From Phylloscopus collybita (taxonomy: Eukaryota; Chordata; Aves; Passeriformes; Phylloscopidae), in the NCBI GenBank assembly GCA_027886175.1, contig JAJNNQ010000026.1, positions 13,449,501-13,513,500 of the forward strand: a stretch of 64,000 bases of DNA. The letters are read 5' to 3'. Both the position numbers and the translations under genes were made by a program. This document shows positions 25,751 through 38,200 of the stretch, piece by piece. Numbering within the stretch: the stretch's first letter is position 1; each line of letters opens with the position of its first letter. The notes beneath the pieces are model-generated. The model did not search any database. It was not told the origin of the DNA and saw nothing but the letters and a program-made list of their open reading frames with translations.

Positions 25751-28007
25751 GTTGAGCATAAGTGTAGTTAAGCAGATAGAAACTCTAGCAAGAATCCAGA
25801 CATGCAGCACAGCACTGAGAAGGCTTTTTTCCTGTCTTTTTCCAGGTAATACAATAAAAAATCTGCCCTGCTGCAACATTTAATGAGCTGGAAAGATATA
25901 ATCTATTCCAAACAGCTGAGGGAGAACCTATCTAGATTGTAAAAGAAAACAAAACCAAGGAGAAACCCAGCCCCCTGCCTCACTTGTCCTCTCTTAGATG
26001 ACTGCCTTCCTATAACTCCCCTTCACCTCAAAAGAAAAAGATGCTTCAGCCTCATACAATTTCCCCTCCTTTTCTCCCTTCAGTCTGTGCACAAGGCAGG
26101 TTTGTGCTCTCCTGAAATTGTGGTGGTTTTTTTTTCCTTTGAGAAAACCAACACCAGCAAATATTCTCAGCCCCCGTATGAATCACTTTGTAGGACCTTG
26201 GCTACCAGGTTTAGTTTAGCTTTCTGATTTGAAGCTGGAGAAGGAGGCCTTCTTTTGGTCTCAAATCCTGGGAGGAGATTGGTTAACCACTGAAAGGCCT
26301 TATCTATTAAAAATGGGGGTGAACCTTAAGGCAATGACTTGTTCTCCTCTATACAGGTTCCTCTCACCTATCCATGAACAGATAATTTTGTTGTCTGTTA
26401 CTTTGGAAAAGTGGCTCACCTGCTTTTTCACTTACTTGGTATAGAAGTTTATCAACTGACAGTTAAAATGCTTTGTTTCTACCATTTAAACATCACTCTT
26501 GGAGGTAACTTAGGAACCCCACAGATCCCAAACAGACTTTAGATTTTGTTGTTTCTTGAGAAAATAAACCACTGTAAGAAGAAGCAGTATGACAAGCTAG
26601 GCTGAATGGCTTGCTAACATTACTCTTGGCAAGGCAGATAGCAATTAAAGAAGCAGATGAGAAATCCTAACATAAAAATATCTTAGACCTTGATGAACTA
26701 TCCTCCTGAAAGATGAGCTAAAAGAGCATGAGGAATTAGGGATCTACAGATCTGCTGTTTCAGGAATATGGCAAAGCCAGTGATAGAATAAACTCATTTA
26801 ATCCAGTAATTTGACACAGAATCAAAACGGGCTTCCATAGCCACACCTGGATGTTAGAAGTACTCCACCCAGTTTCCTTCGATGAATATTCATGTCATAG
26901 AACTGAATCTTTGTGTGAAAGGCAGTGGCTGTGTTCAGGTAGCAAGTAGGTGTGAGAACTCTTATCTAGATGGAGAATCCTGAGAAACCTTTAGACAGGT
27001 ACCTGGTTATAAATCTGAAAATATGACTAATCAACACCTGAATAAAAGAGCAGAGACAGCATTAGAGCACACAGATGCGACTTAGAAAAAAAGATGTTGA
27101 AGCCTAAGTATCTCACATGGAATTTTAAAGTCTAAATTTTTGTAATCATTGTTCCTAATGCACAGGAAATATATAAATAATGAAGCATTAAGAACTCTAT
27201 TTTCATTCACTCATTTTACTATCAGCAGAAGTCAATCTAAATTTGAAATTGTTCTCTAGGGGAATAAATGCCTTTCAGTGTAACTATACAGAAACCTATC
27301 AGCTTAACACCTGTTTGTCTTTAACTACATAATTAAAGGTCATTTGAGTTTGCCATAGCACAGGTAGGACTCCTTCACCCTTGGTATCAGTATTTTGTCA
27401 CTGCTGAAGCTGCATGACTGCAAAATACACATTTTATCTGTGATTTGGTTCTCAAATTGAATTATTATTTATCCAAAGAGAATGAAATTAATCAAACATT
27501 CAGGAAGTGCTTCTTCATTCATAGTGAGAACACTGGCCACATTGTTTTATTATTAAGTCTAAAAGATATAAAATACAGATAATAAAATCCTGGCCAGAGC
27601 TATCTACTTCAAGCAGTACAGGCTATATGACAGCTCAAGCAGTCCTCAATGTGAATCCACACAGACATTCTAAATATAAACAGGAATCTAAGAAAGCTAT
27701 TTTCCCTTCACTTACAAACAAACTCAAGGATACCAAATGCTCCTATTTAGCTTCATTTAGTGAAACTGGAAAATGTAACCAGGGATGTAATGCATTATTT
27801 GGAAAAAGGAATCAGCTGAGTTTTAGAATCTAGAAATAGTATATTTTGTGGATCTGACATCTAGAAACTATTTCTGAGGACTTTTTAATATTTAATAATG
27901 TGTTATCAAATGTCTATTTGCCAAAATAACACAAGAGAAACAGCTAATCTTCGATTTCATGGAACAAATGTTTTGCACATTAGATAGCACAGGACTAGAT
28001 AAGTCAA
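25751..28007. other. intron 1 segment, unique sequence
   Basis: No recognised gene, RNA or repeat family. Ordinary AT-rich intronic sequence. Confidence 0.55.
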
Positions 28008-28105
28008 GAATCACACAGAATCACAGGATATTCTGAGTTAGAAGGGACCCACAAGGATAATCGAGTCCAACTTTTACGTGAATGGCTTATAAGGGGATCA
28101 AACCC
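28008..28105 (-). mobile_element. TguSINE1-like SINE, 5'-truncated (tRNA-Ile-like end with CR1 tail)
   Basis: Read on the minus strand, GGGTTTGATCCCC then a GCCATTCAC segment corresponds to the T arm (B box) and 3' acceptor end of tRNA-Ile. It is followed by AGTTGGACTCGATTATCCTT, GTGGGTCCCTTCTAACTCAG and AATATCCTGTGATTCTGTGTGATT, the CR1-derived tail. The 5' two thirds of the tRNA part (A box, anticodon) is missing, so this is a dead 5'-truncated copy, not a tRNA gene. The family is known from zebra finch and relatives, which supports a passerine source. Confidence 0.85.
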
Positions 28106-29516
28106 AAAAATGAAACATATACTCAAATTTGTATGATTTTTAATTTCTCATAGATCCAGTTACCTCCAGTAATAAACATAGGCAATTTGTATTTTGATAG
28201 GAGCACTCTGAATTCTCTCTGTCATTGTTATATAACTGACATTTTCAGTTGTTCCAATCAGAAGCTTACAATAAACAAAAATTATAGATTCAGATGGCCT
28301 TGCAAAGGGAAAGAAAATGGATATTGTACAAAACCAGAAGTACATCTGAATCAACATCAGAAGTATTTGATGAGAAAGAAATATTGTTGTAGAAGCATGC
28401 CTCTCTTCCTAAGAAAATGATGTAGTGAAAGGAAGTATTTTTACCTTATAATTTCGGCAACATAACATTTACTCATTGAGTAATACTATCAAGCAAGTGA
28501 TCTTAAACATTTTTTAACATCCTGCTGTTTTATCATCACTATTTATGGAAGTCAAACAAAAAGAAAGAGCAGCAAAGTTGCACTGTACCTCAAGAACAGT
28601 TGCTGTAAGGTACAGGAAGAGCCAAGATGAAGATTTGTTAAACAATCCTGGAAGAAGATGAAAAGGAAGAACCAGGGTATACTATGATAGAAGTTTATTA
28701 TAGAGTAGCTTTTTGGGTGGGGAGAAGTGATGTTTTTTGATCACGCAAGGGAAGCATCCAAAAGGACAGAACCTGATGGCTTTAATTACTTCCGGAAATT
28801 AATTTTTTTCTGCTGGAAAAAAAATACAAGAAGGAGACAGTCCAACAAGTTCTTGGAATATGCTGGGGACAGCTTTTTCTTTAGAAGGTAAAGAAAACCA
28901 TTAAGGGAGTGGCTATTTCAGATCTTCTGCTGACTAGTAGGTAATGAACTGGCTGAGAGTGGAAGGCAATCTAGGTGAAAGTGAACTCCATCATTTAGTA
29001 ATCACTACCATAAAAAAGGAAAGAAGCAAAATCAAGTTACCTTTCTTTCCCCAGAAAACAAAACCAAAATTTTATGAGCTCCAGAGACCGATAAGCAAAG
29101 TTTTGTAGGAAGACTGTTTAATTAACAAAAGAATGTAGGAGAGCTTGTCTTAGTCATTGCTGGAGTCAGTTCTTAATTACCCAAGGTAAAGGGAATAATA
29201 TGAATTAGGCAAAAACAGAGGATAAAACAAATTAGTCTGGGTACATTATTCTGCAAGACTCTACTCAGTACATTTACCTTTGAAAGGCTTATGAGCAGAT
29301 TTCCATAGAAAGAACAGCAACAGAGAGGAGCCTGATGCAAACAGCTTTGCTGTTTGTTTTCTAATGCACCGTTTTCCACCACTCTCCCACAAGAAATGCT
29401 GAGGGAAGGCAGGGCTTCCTTAAATCCCAATCCCCATAAACCATCTGTCATCAGCAGGTGACTATGTTACTACACACATTAGGAGATTATCCCAATACAA
29501 AAGAAAATGCTGAATT

Positions 29517-29540
29517 CACACACACACACACCCCCCCCCC
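29517..29540 (+). repeat. (CA)7 followed by a ten-base C run
   Basis: Seven CA units run directly into CCCCCCCCCC, followed by AGGCGATTTCC. Confidence 0.95.
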
Positions 29541-31049
29541 AGGCGATTTCCTTGATTTTTATGATTTATCTAACAATCAGACTTTTGTGTTATATATCAA
29601 AGTATAAAATTATGTGGCCTAGTCTCACTCACTTTCAGAAGCTTCATTTAAAAGGTTGTAAATGTTCTTAGTAGAAATGGATTGATTCCAGGTTAGAGAA
29701 ATGACACCCCAACAATTTAATTTAGCTCTAAGTATGAACAAATTATTCCAAAAGAAGAACTAAATGCCAACTCAGAGCTTTCTAAGCAACAGCTAAACCC
29801 TCCATTCTTTCCACTAAAAAGATCAAACATCTGCTTGATTTTTGCAAGAAAATTTTGCAAGAAATCCTTGCAAGAAGCTAATATACAAGAGAGGGTGAAC
29901 AGCAATTTTTTCTGTTTGGAAAAGCCAATGTCTCAGCAAGCCCTACTACAATGGAATGTCATCCCAACACAGTAATGTGTCATTTTGCTGTTTTTTGAAC
30001 AATTGAGATATATTTTCTATGATGTTTCAACAGCATCAATAGAACTAAGATCCTCAATGAGACCAAAGGGATATTTGGGGTAAGTGTTATTTGTGCATTC
30101 AGCTAAAGACCAACGAGCCTTTTCCAAATGCAGAAATTAGTAGATGGGATTTGCTGGCTTGAGAAGACTGAAAAATGAATGTGTTTGTTTTAAAGACAGA
30201 ATATTTTAGGCCTTCGTCAAATATATTCAGATGTATATTAGTTCCACAACCAAGAAGAAAGGAACTTTTTCAATTACTGGCCTGCTGAGTACTTTTGTTA
30301 ATGTGGAAAAATAGTATTTCTCTCTCCACGGAAAGATTACAATAAAGACAAGAATGGCATTGCACAACTTTGTCTGCAATCTGAAATTAAGTTCTCACAT
30401 TAGAACAGGAGTAATTAGCATTTTCCCTAGCTTGCTTCCATGCAGTAATACTGCTGCCAAGCAAATGAGTAACACTACATGAGCTAAATGAGCACTAGAA
30501 ACAAACGTGTAGCCATTCCACCTTCTCTGGGAAAAAAACTTACAGAGAAAACAGTACGGGTTAAGTGGGGAACTGTGGAAACATAGGTGTTGTTCCTTTA
30601 TTATTTTGGCTTACATATTTTTTATGAACAAAAGGAAAAAGCCATATGGTTTGTGGGAGCATGTGGAAGATCTCCTCGAGCCATTTTCTTTTTTGTCTTT
30701 TCATGCCAGCTATAGTCATTATGTACCTTCCTTATTTCCGTACGTGTTATTAATTCGAAAATTTTCCAGTACTTCAAACACAGGCCTTTAAAAGGAAGAT
30801 TACAATTACACCTTGTGTTAAATTCTGTTTTCAGAATAGACGTCTTCATGATATGTGTGTGTTTTAGCTTTCTCCTACCTTTCTAAGTGCTGCTGGTAAT
30901 GAGGCAGTAGACATTGATATCGCTGGGAGAGCGTAAGAGTGGGGGCAGATTACTGACGGTGTTTGGTTCTCCTGGACAGTGTAGCGTCTGCCCGATACAT
31001 CATAGTACCTGCAAGGAGAGGAAACATTGTTCAGTTAACAGCTCCTAGC

Positions 31050-31066
31050 AAAAAAAAAAAAAAAAA
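31050..31066. repeat. poly(A) run, 17 bases
   Basis: Follows CAGCTCCTAGC. No retroelement body is recognised next to it. Confidence 0.9.
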
Positions 31067-31865
31067 GCCTGGGTCAGTATTTGCTGTATTTCTGACAAAG
31101 ACACTTAAGATGTTTACTCCTGTTGCAGTGGTTCTGGGCCTCTGGTACTTTCGAAGTTTACTTCTTTATTTTAGCTAAACTACTTGCTTCTCTCTTCTTA
31201 GACATTAATTCATCCCACCTGCTTTAGCTCTCTGAAACTAACCTGTCAGCTTTTTCCTGGTAATAAAAGAACCAAAATCCAAATACAATACTCAGCAGGA
31301 TAACCACATCAGAGCCACAAGGCAGAAAAATTAGTCGTCTTATCTCCTGTCACTCCACCTCTTCAGAGACAGCAGATTACAACATTTGGGGTTTATAATT
31401 CCACATTACATCACACATTCCGTTCACTTTCCTTCTGGAAGCCATCTCAGTAAAGAATCAGTTGAATTCTCAGAACAAGTCGCTTATTGGAAAGAGGCTG
31501 TCACAACAAAAGTGTATACAATCTTTAAAGCAATACATTAATTTTAAGCAAGTCAGTCCTAAAACTTAAGTAATCTAATTTTGCTTATGTTTATTCCACA
31601 GTGTCAGATTTCAAATTCTGAATCCAAAGAATGTGGAAAAAGTTCACTTAGTCTCCTCCCAAGCAAGTCACAAAATCTCTTCCATTTCACTGTCTAAAAA
31701 TTGATGTAGCAAGACTCCAGAATTGGAGTTGATAGGTTGATAAATATAACATTTATATAATTTTGTCCTTTAGATGATTCAACAATTGGTTAAAATGGAT
31801 TTTTTTTTAAATGGTATGTATTTTGATATTTTTATTTCAAAATTGGACTGAATTTTTCAGAAGAT

Positions 31866-32270
31866 GATAGGACAATTCAGGTTGGAAGGGACCCCAGGAG
31901 GTCTCTGGTCCAATGTCCTGCCTAAAACAGGATCAGCTATGGAAACACACCAGGTTGGTCAAGGCTTTACCCAACCAACTCTTGAAAATATGCGAAAGCA
32001 GAGACATCACAACCCCTCTGGACAACAGTGAAAATGTTTTCTCTTACATCTAATCTGAATCTCTCCTTTATCAACTTTTCGCTGTTGTCTTGTCTTCCCA
32101 CCAGGCACCACTGTGAAAAGTCTGGGTTCATCTCCATCACCCAAAGCTGCCTCCTCTCCAAAAGTGAACAAGCCCCAAATCTCCATCCTCTCTTCACAGG
32201 GCAAGTGGAGTCTCACAGGCAACCGCCATACTGGTGGCTATGCAATGAACTCACCCCAGTTTGAAACACT
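31866..32270 (-). mobile_element. CR1 LINE, 5'-truncated, minus orientation
   Basis: The left end, CAGGTTGGAAGGGACCCCAG, is the reverse complement of a CR1 3' end. It continues with GGTCCAATGTCCTGCCT, CATCACAACCCCTCTGGACA and TGAAAAGTCTGGGTTCATCT, the usual order for a CR1 3' region of the F/Y/X type. The right boundary is approximate. Orientation is the same as CRYBG1. Confidence 0.88.
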
Positions 32271-35200
32271 GAGAGACCTCTAGGCAGAAAAAATAACCTC
32301 GTCAATTATTTTGCTTTCACAGAAAAACGTCGCAAAATGTTCTTGTTTTATTTTGTCCTTAAAATACACGTATTTTCCATTCTGGTTGGAACAAAACTAC
32401 CTTTTTCCCACAGGCTTCTTTTCCAGACTCATCATATTGTCCCAAATCCAGCTCTGTTTGTACAGCTTTATTTGCAAATTCAGTTTTATAACTGACTTTC
32501 ATATAGAGTTTTCAAAGAGTGAGTAAGTGAGCAGAAAAGCCTCGGGCATACTTATAAAGTTGTTCAGTTTATTGCATAATTGTGGTGAAAATGTTTTGAC
32601 TTTTTAACACATATCCCAATAAACAAGTGCAATTATTTTGTTTATTTACCTATTTCTAAGGAAGAAACTGCATCATTCTTAATAGCTGGTTACCTTCCCC
32701 AGGACATAGCTGACTTTGAGCTGTCCATCTTGATTTTCATGTTCGGCCTCCACCGATAGAGCTTGCTTTTGGGGTGGCTCCACACACGTTGCATGTGAGA
32801 GAATTCAAAAGTCACACTGAAAAGCTGCTCAGGTAGTGCTGGGAGATCCCTGTGGCACCCCACGGTCGATACCGCTGAAGGGAGTTAGAGCAAGCCGGGG
32901 ACTGTCAACTCTGTGACTCAGAGCAATGGAACAAGTGACATGATATGGGCAGGAGACCAGGAAGGTGTTTGGCTGAAGTCTGGATAAGAAGTCAGGGTGA
33001 GGAGGAGGAAAATAATGGCACACCAAGCAAAGTGGATGGAAGAGCTGTCAACTGTTGAGGTGACACGGACACTCTGCAAGAGGCCACCATTTGCCATGGT
33101 GCTGCTGGGCTGGTGACAAGCATCTGCACCCCAAGTGATATACAACGAACATGTGTCAGAAAATAACACACCACCCATCCCAAATGCCAAAACGAGGCTA
33201 GAGGAAGAAGCTCTGGAAGCAAACACTTTCTAGGTAGGAAGACAGGATATTTCACCAGGATATTCTTTGTCCTGCTGCAGAAGGGGGCTGTGCTGGTCCC
33301 TAGGCAAGCCAGCAACATCCACCTGGGAGGCACCTACTGGGTCCCTTCCAGCACTGAAGGCTGGCCCTCCTTGGAGACATCCTCACACCTTTCCCCACAT
33401 GCCCAGGAGATGGCCATCAGTCCCTAAGACACCATTAGGCCTCAGGGCACTGGATGTCCGCCGTGTGGTAGCCAGAAAGCTGCTGCTTTCAAAATATAGG
33501 GAATTAGCACGGATTCTTTCAGGCACCTTTTTTTAAAGGACATCATTTCACAAACAGAAGCAGCCTGGGAGGTTTCAACCCAAAGATGTTGCACTGGAAA
33601 ACAGCCAGCTCCAGATTTCCAAACAGGTGAGAAAAGGTACTCTTTGAATTTCTTCACAGTTCGAGGTCTATCCTCCCAACAATCTGCTGACGAGCTGAGC
33701 TCACCAGAGCCTCCGAGTTTTACTTTATGGCACCGGGCAGTTTTCCAGGGAAATGCTGCAGTACGCTTCCCGCCTGAAGGCATGGGCACGCACACAAGCT
33801 CCTGAGGGCAAGACAGGGTGTGAAGGCACAGGGCTGCACCTCTTCTGCATCAGCTGGCCAGCCAAATACTCTCCTTCCAGCCCAGATGCAGAGCAGCTCA
33901 CACCAATGCATGGCAGAGAAACTCTCTGTGGGGCAAGGGCAGGTGGGGGGACAGTCACCATAGAGAAATTGGAGGCATTGTCAACCCACACCCTTGCTTT
34001 TCTCACCCAGGCATGTTTGTGTAACCATACCCACTTGCTCAGAGCCCCGAGGCTCTGAGGGGAGAAGGCGCTTGCAACACGCTGAGCATGTTATGAAACC
34101 CTCCCAGACATTTTGCTCAGCAGTAACTACAACAGCCCCATGTTGCCTACGCTGTTTCCAGCACAAATCCAAACCATACCCCATACCTGCTATCACGAAG
34201 AAAATTAACTGTGTGCCAGCCAGAACCAGCACACGTATTTTCACAGAGCTATTAGTTACAGAAATAACTAATTTTACAGTGAAGCAAAGGAAGAGCAAGA
34301 AGGAGGCCTTGGAAATTATCAAGCTTTTGGAGGGAGCATGAAGCGTGAAAAGGAGAAAGGAGAAGTTCTGTAGGTATGTACATCTTTTTACCTGATTTAC
34401 AGCAGATACTGATTTACAGTAGGACCATTGACTGGAAAAGGAAACCATCAGATGGGAACCGACCTGGCAGTGCTCTCTTTATGCTCCAGACCACATAGTT
34501 TGGCCCCATCACTCTTACCTGTCTATGCCTTAATTGTTAGTAGCAACACAACATTATCTTATTAATTATCTTAACATATTGACTTGAAATATGACAGTTA
34601 CAAATAATTTTGAAGGGAATTAGGTTGTAGACAAAAATATAAAAAGACAATGTAGGACCAATGAGCAAACAAATCACTAACAAAAAGAAGAAAAGAGTGG
34701 GTTGCCATACATTTTAACCTAACAGTGCTTACTAAACTAGCATCCTTATAAATTTTACAGATATGGCTTCCCTCACAATCCATCATATTCAGCCCTGAGA
34801 TCCATCTCCCATCTGCTGTTTTTCAGAACAATCTTCAATCTTTAACAAGTAGATGGCTCTTGCCTGTTAATTCCCACTTCTCAATCAACACAGTATGAGA
34901 TCATTTTTTAAGAGAGAGCATGCATGAGCAAGAGCAACTTGATTACAACAGAAAGATATTTTGTTTGTTTATTCAGATTCTCTACCCCATCTTCCCCCTC
35001 CCACACCACATCACGACTAGAATTTTCCCTGGGAGCAGCAGATATCAATTTGATCAGCAAAATGACTGACTAAAGATTTACTGCAAAACACAGAACAATA
35101 TGAAGAGCAGAAAGGGACGTTTCTCTGGTTCATCCACCACCTCATGAGCATGCTCATGACTACGATAGATGCACCTCTGCTAACAAACAATTTACCTCCC

Positions 35201-38200
35201 TGGTTCATTCCCTGGTCCTGGCGCCCTTGTCAGCTGTACCACACATGCATCACCGTGTGCTTGGACTCTCTTCTGAAGGAGACCAACTGCTTCTCTCCGT
35301 GGAAAAGCCAAGGCGCAGCTCTGTGGATGGCCTGCCCTGAGGATGCCACAGCAAGGATGGGACTAGACCAATAGTGGCTTCTCCTGCCCTCCACCATCCC
35401 AACCAGCCTCTTGTCCTCAGACAGCCTCTGCGTGCCCCACACCCTACAGCATGCAGCATACTTTTGGCATAATGCTATAAAAACACCAGTCTTGCAGGCA
35501 GCAAAGCAACCTTCACATTACTTCAGACACTTTGAACTGAAGCCACAAAAATATAATTATGATCTTAGAGCCATGGGGGCATCAGACCCAGGTCAAATGT
35601 TAGGCGGCTCAAACACAAACAGTTCACTCCAGAAGCAAAAGAGGTGTGGATACATCTATAAGGATCACTCCTTCAGGCAGATCCTTTAGCAGTGCAGACT
35701 ATTTTAAACACGGGTTTTTTAATTGTGCATTATTTGAGTTGCTGTCGTTACAGCCTTAATATATCTTGAGCATTCCAAACAGCCTGCTCTGGGCTGAAGT
35801 TTTCCATACAAAGCTACTGCTTGTTATTCTTTCTGTCATCTTTTCCACAGAACCAGTATGTGGACTCCCTGAACAGTCTGCAGCAAGCTACTTACCACAT
35901 TTGTATCACCTCTTCCCACTGCCTCAGCAGTCCCTTTTCTGTGTCCGTGGTTATAGAAGAGAAGAGCCAACTTCGGCTCTTAGACAAAGTGGTTGCTACA
36001 CTGGGACACCTCTTGCACATAACCTACCTACTCACACAGAGTTTCAAGGGGTGGAAATCTGGAGCAGACACACAGGTCTGTGAACAGACGTATGCTTGGG
36101 AGACATGTACTGCATGTCCTTCTGTTGTGGAAGTGACTGGATGTGTGTGTGTGATTTTTATAGGGAAACCGAGCATTTCAAACTTCTCCCAGGCCTTGCG
36201 ACTGATGAATGGCCCTGAGCTCCTCCTTGGGCATGGCACTGAGAAGTTCTGGGGAAGCATACACCCTCTTGTGCCAGCACCCTGCCATCTAATGGCCAGG
36301 CTTCAGATTCACAGCTGAATCAAGTTTTACCTTTCTGCCTCCACCGTTCTAGATCCTAGAGATAGAAAAGTCTGTTTAAACCACCTTAGGTCACATCTTG
36401 TCAGCACAGAAGTATTCCTACTGGCTTACTTCGAAGTGTTTTGTCAAACATGTTAATAACAGGGTTAATACCTCACCTAAAAGTACCCTTTGTTATAGTT
36501 ACTCCATTCTGCCTTACTAATTCAGCCTAAATAATTCCTTCCTTTGTTTGGCAAATTCACACCATTTAAATACTTGCAGGCTTCAGCTGTATTTCTCACT
36601 CACAACCATTATTTAGCATCATCTTCCCTTTTGTGAAGGAATTCCCATGTTCTTCTCTCTGTTTCCTTCTGACAAGACCTCTCCAGCAAAGATGTGTCCA
36701 GAAGCTGGACACAACGTCTCTGCTCGACTCACACAAGAAAAAAGAACACCAAGAGCAGGCCGGCTGCCTTGTTGCTATGTTCCACGATACATTTGTTCAC
36801 ACAAAGACTGCACAGAGCTTTTCTGAGCCACTCTAATACCACAAACTTGTCGTACTTGTTGTCCACTTCCATTCCTACATATATTTGTTTTCTCTTTCTA
36901 CCGCCTTCCCGGTACAATATATTAATTTCAGGTTATTAAATGTATTTGTTTGCATTTGGCAGTTTGTTGAAGCTCTGAGCAACTGCCCATGAGATGAAAT
37001 GGCTCCAAGCTTCTGTCTTTCCAGCACTTCAAACAGCATGCAGCTGGAAATACTACAGTCATTAGGCCTTCAAAACATGTTTTTCTGAGTGCTAACACAG
37101 ACACACAGTGCTGCTCTGTAGCCAAATCTTTAATATAGTGAATCCAAGCAGCTTCTGGTTTCTTATTCCAAGTGATCTTCTCCCATTTCACAAAATCAAA
37201 AAGCCCCTCAGGCATAGAAATTACTGCAATTATTAATTATGTTTAAAGTTAACTTCTTTAGCACCTCTATTAACTAGGAAAAAAAATCCAATAAAGACAC
37301 TTCACAAAAATGGATTACAAAATCCAACAAGAAAGTTGAATTATAAGGTTATCTGCTAGATAATCTGGAAATTTAGTTAATAATGGAGTTAGCTGCCCAG
37401 AAACCCTGCCATTATAAAACTAGTTTAAATATTCATGAATAGAGCTTGATCTATACCAGGCTTGTGCCAGATGCTCATCACCCTTTCACTATTTTGCCTC
37501 CTGATGTTCTCAACTATGGAATTAACTGTAATAGATTTAATTTTGTATCTTGCTGTCTCAAGGATTTTTGTATCTTAAGTATCTTCACAGCAACTCACTT
37601 TTTCCCTTTTTATATCTACAAACCAGGTTACTATCATTATGTATTAACGTTCCTATGAGGAGATGCATCATAAACTTCAGCTAATGCCTACCACAAACAA
37701 TCACTTCTCTCTAGTTGTATTTTTAGCCCTCATCTGCATAGAAAAAAACACAATCTAACAATAAACAAAAATTTGGTTTGGTACAAAATAACTGGAACAT
37801 GTACTGATCTGCTTTTTAAAATCTCATTTCAAAGGGGAATACATTTTGTCATTTCATCATTTGGAGACTATTCAAATTACTGAAGCTCTTTTTTAATTTT
37901 TTAATTTGAAGGCCATTAACAAATTTTGTCAGTTACTACTTTTTGTGAAACTGAACTCCCTTGCTGATAGTGATGGTTAAAAAAACCCCCAGAATTTAGT
38001 ACAATATTAATATAAGATGTACTCCTTTAAGCATTTTTTCCTTTTTTTTGGTCCTTTTTTTTAATTCATCAGAAAAAAACTCATTGTTATCATCCAGCCA
38101 CTGGGTGGCACCTCTACATGGATGCCAGGTGTGCCCCAACAAACCCATGATGCCTTCAATAATCACTCCATTCCTCCCATAGCCAAGTGTTGACATTACA

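Larger units (their letters stand above)
28106..31865. other. intron 1 segment, unique sequence
   Basis: AT-rich with no gene recognised. It holds the CA/C run at 29517-29540 and a 17-base A run at 31050-31066. Confidence 0.55.

Noticed and set aside
25319..25879. 186-codon minus-strand frame with a long Leu-Phe repeat, and the matching Lys-Glu frame on the plus strand
   Set aside because: Both are translations of the AAAAAG satellite.
28085..28105. Possible tRNA gene (T-arm-like sequence)
   Set aside because: Only the T arm and acceptor end are present and are fused to a CR1-like tail. There is no anticodon or D arm, so it is a SINE remnant.
32829..33026. Possible CR1 reverse-transcriptase relic because of GVPQGS in a minus-strand frame
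   Set aside because: The motif is isolated; flanking sequence does not continue the RT pattern (no following LGP...N..INDL-like residues), so it could be chance.
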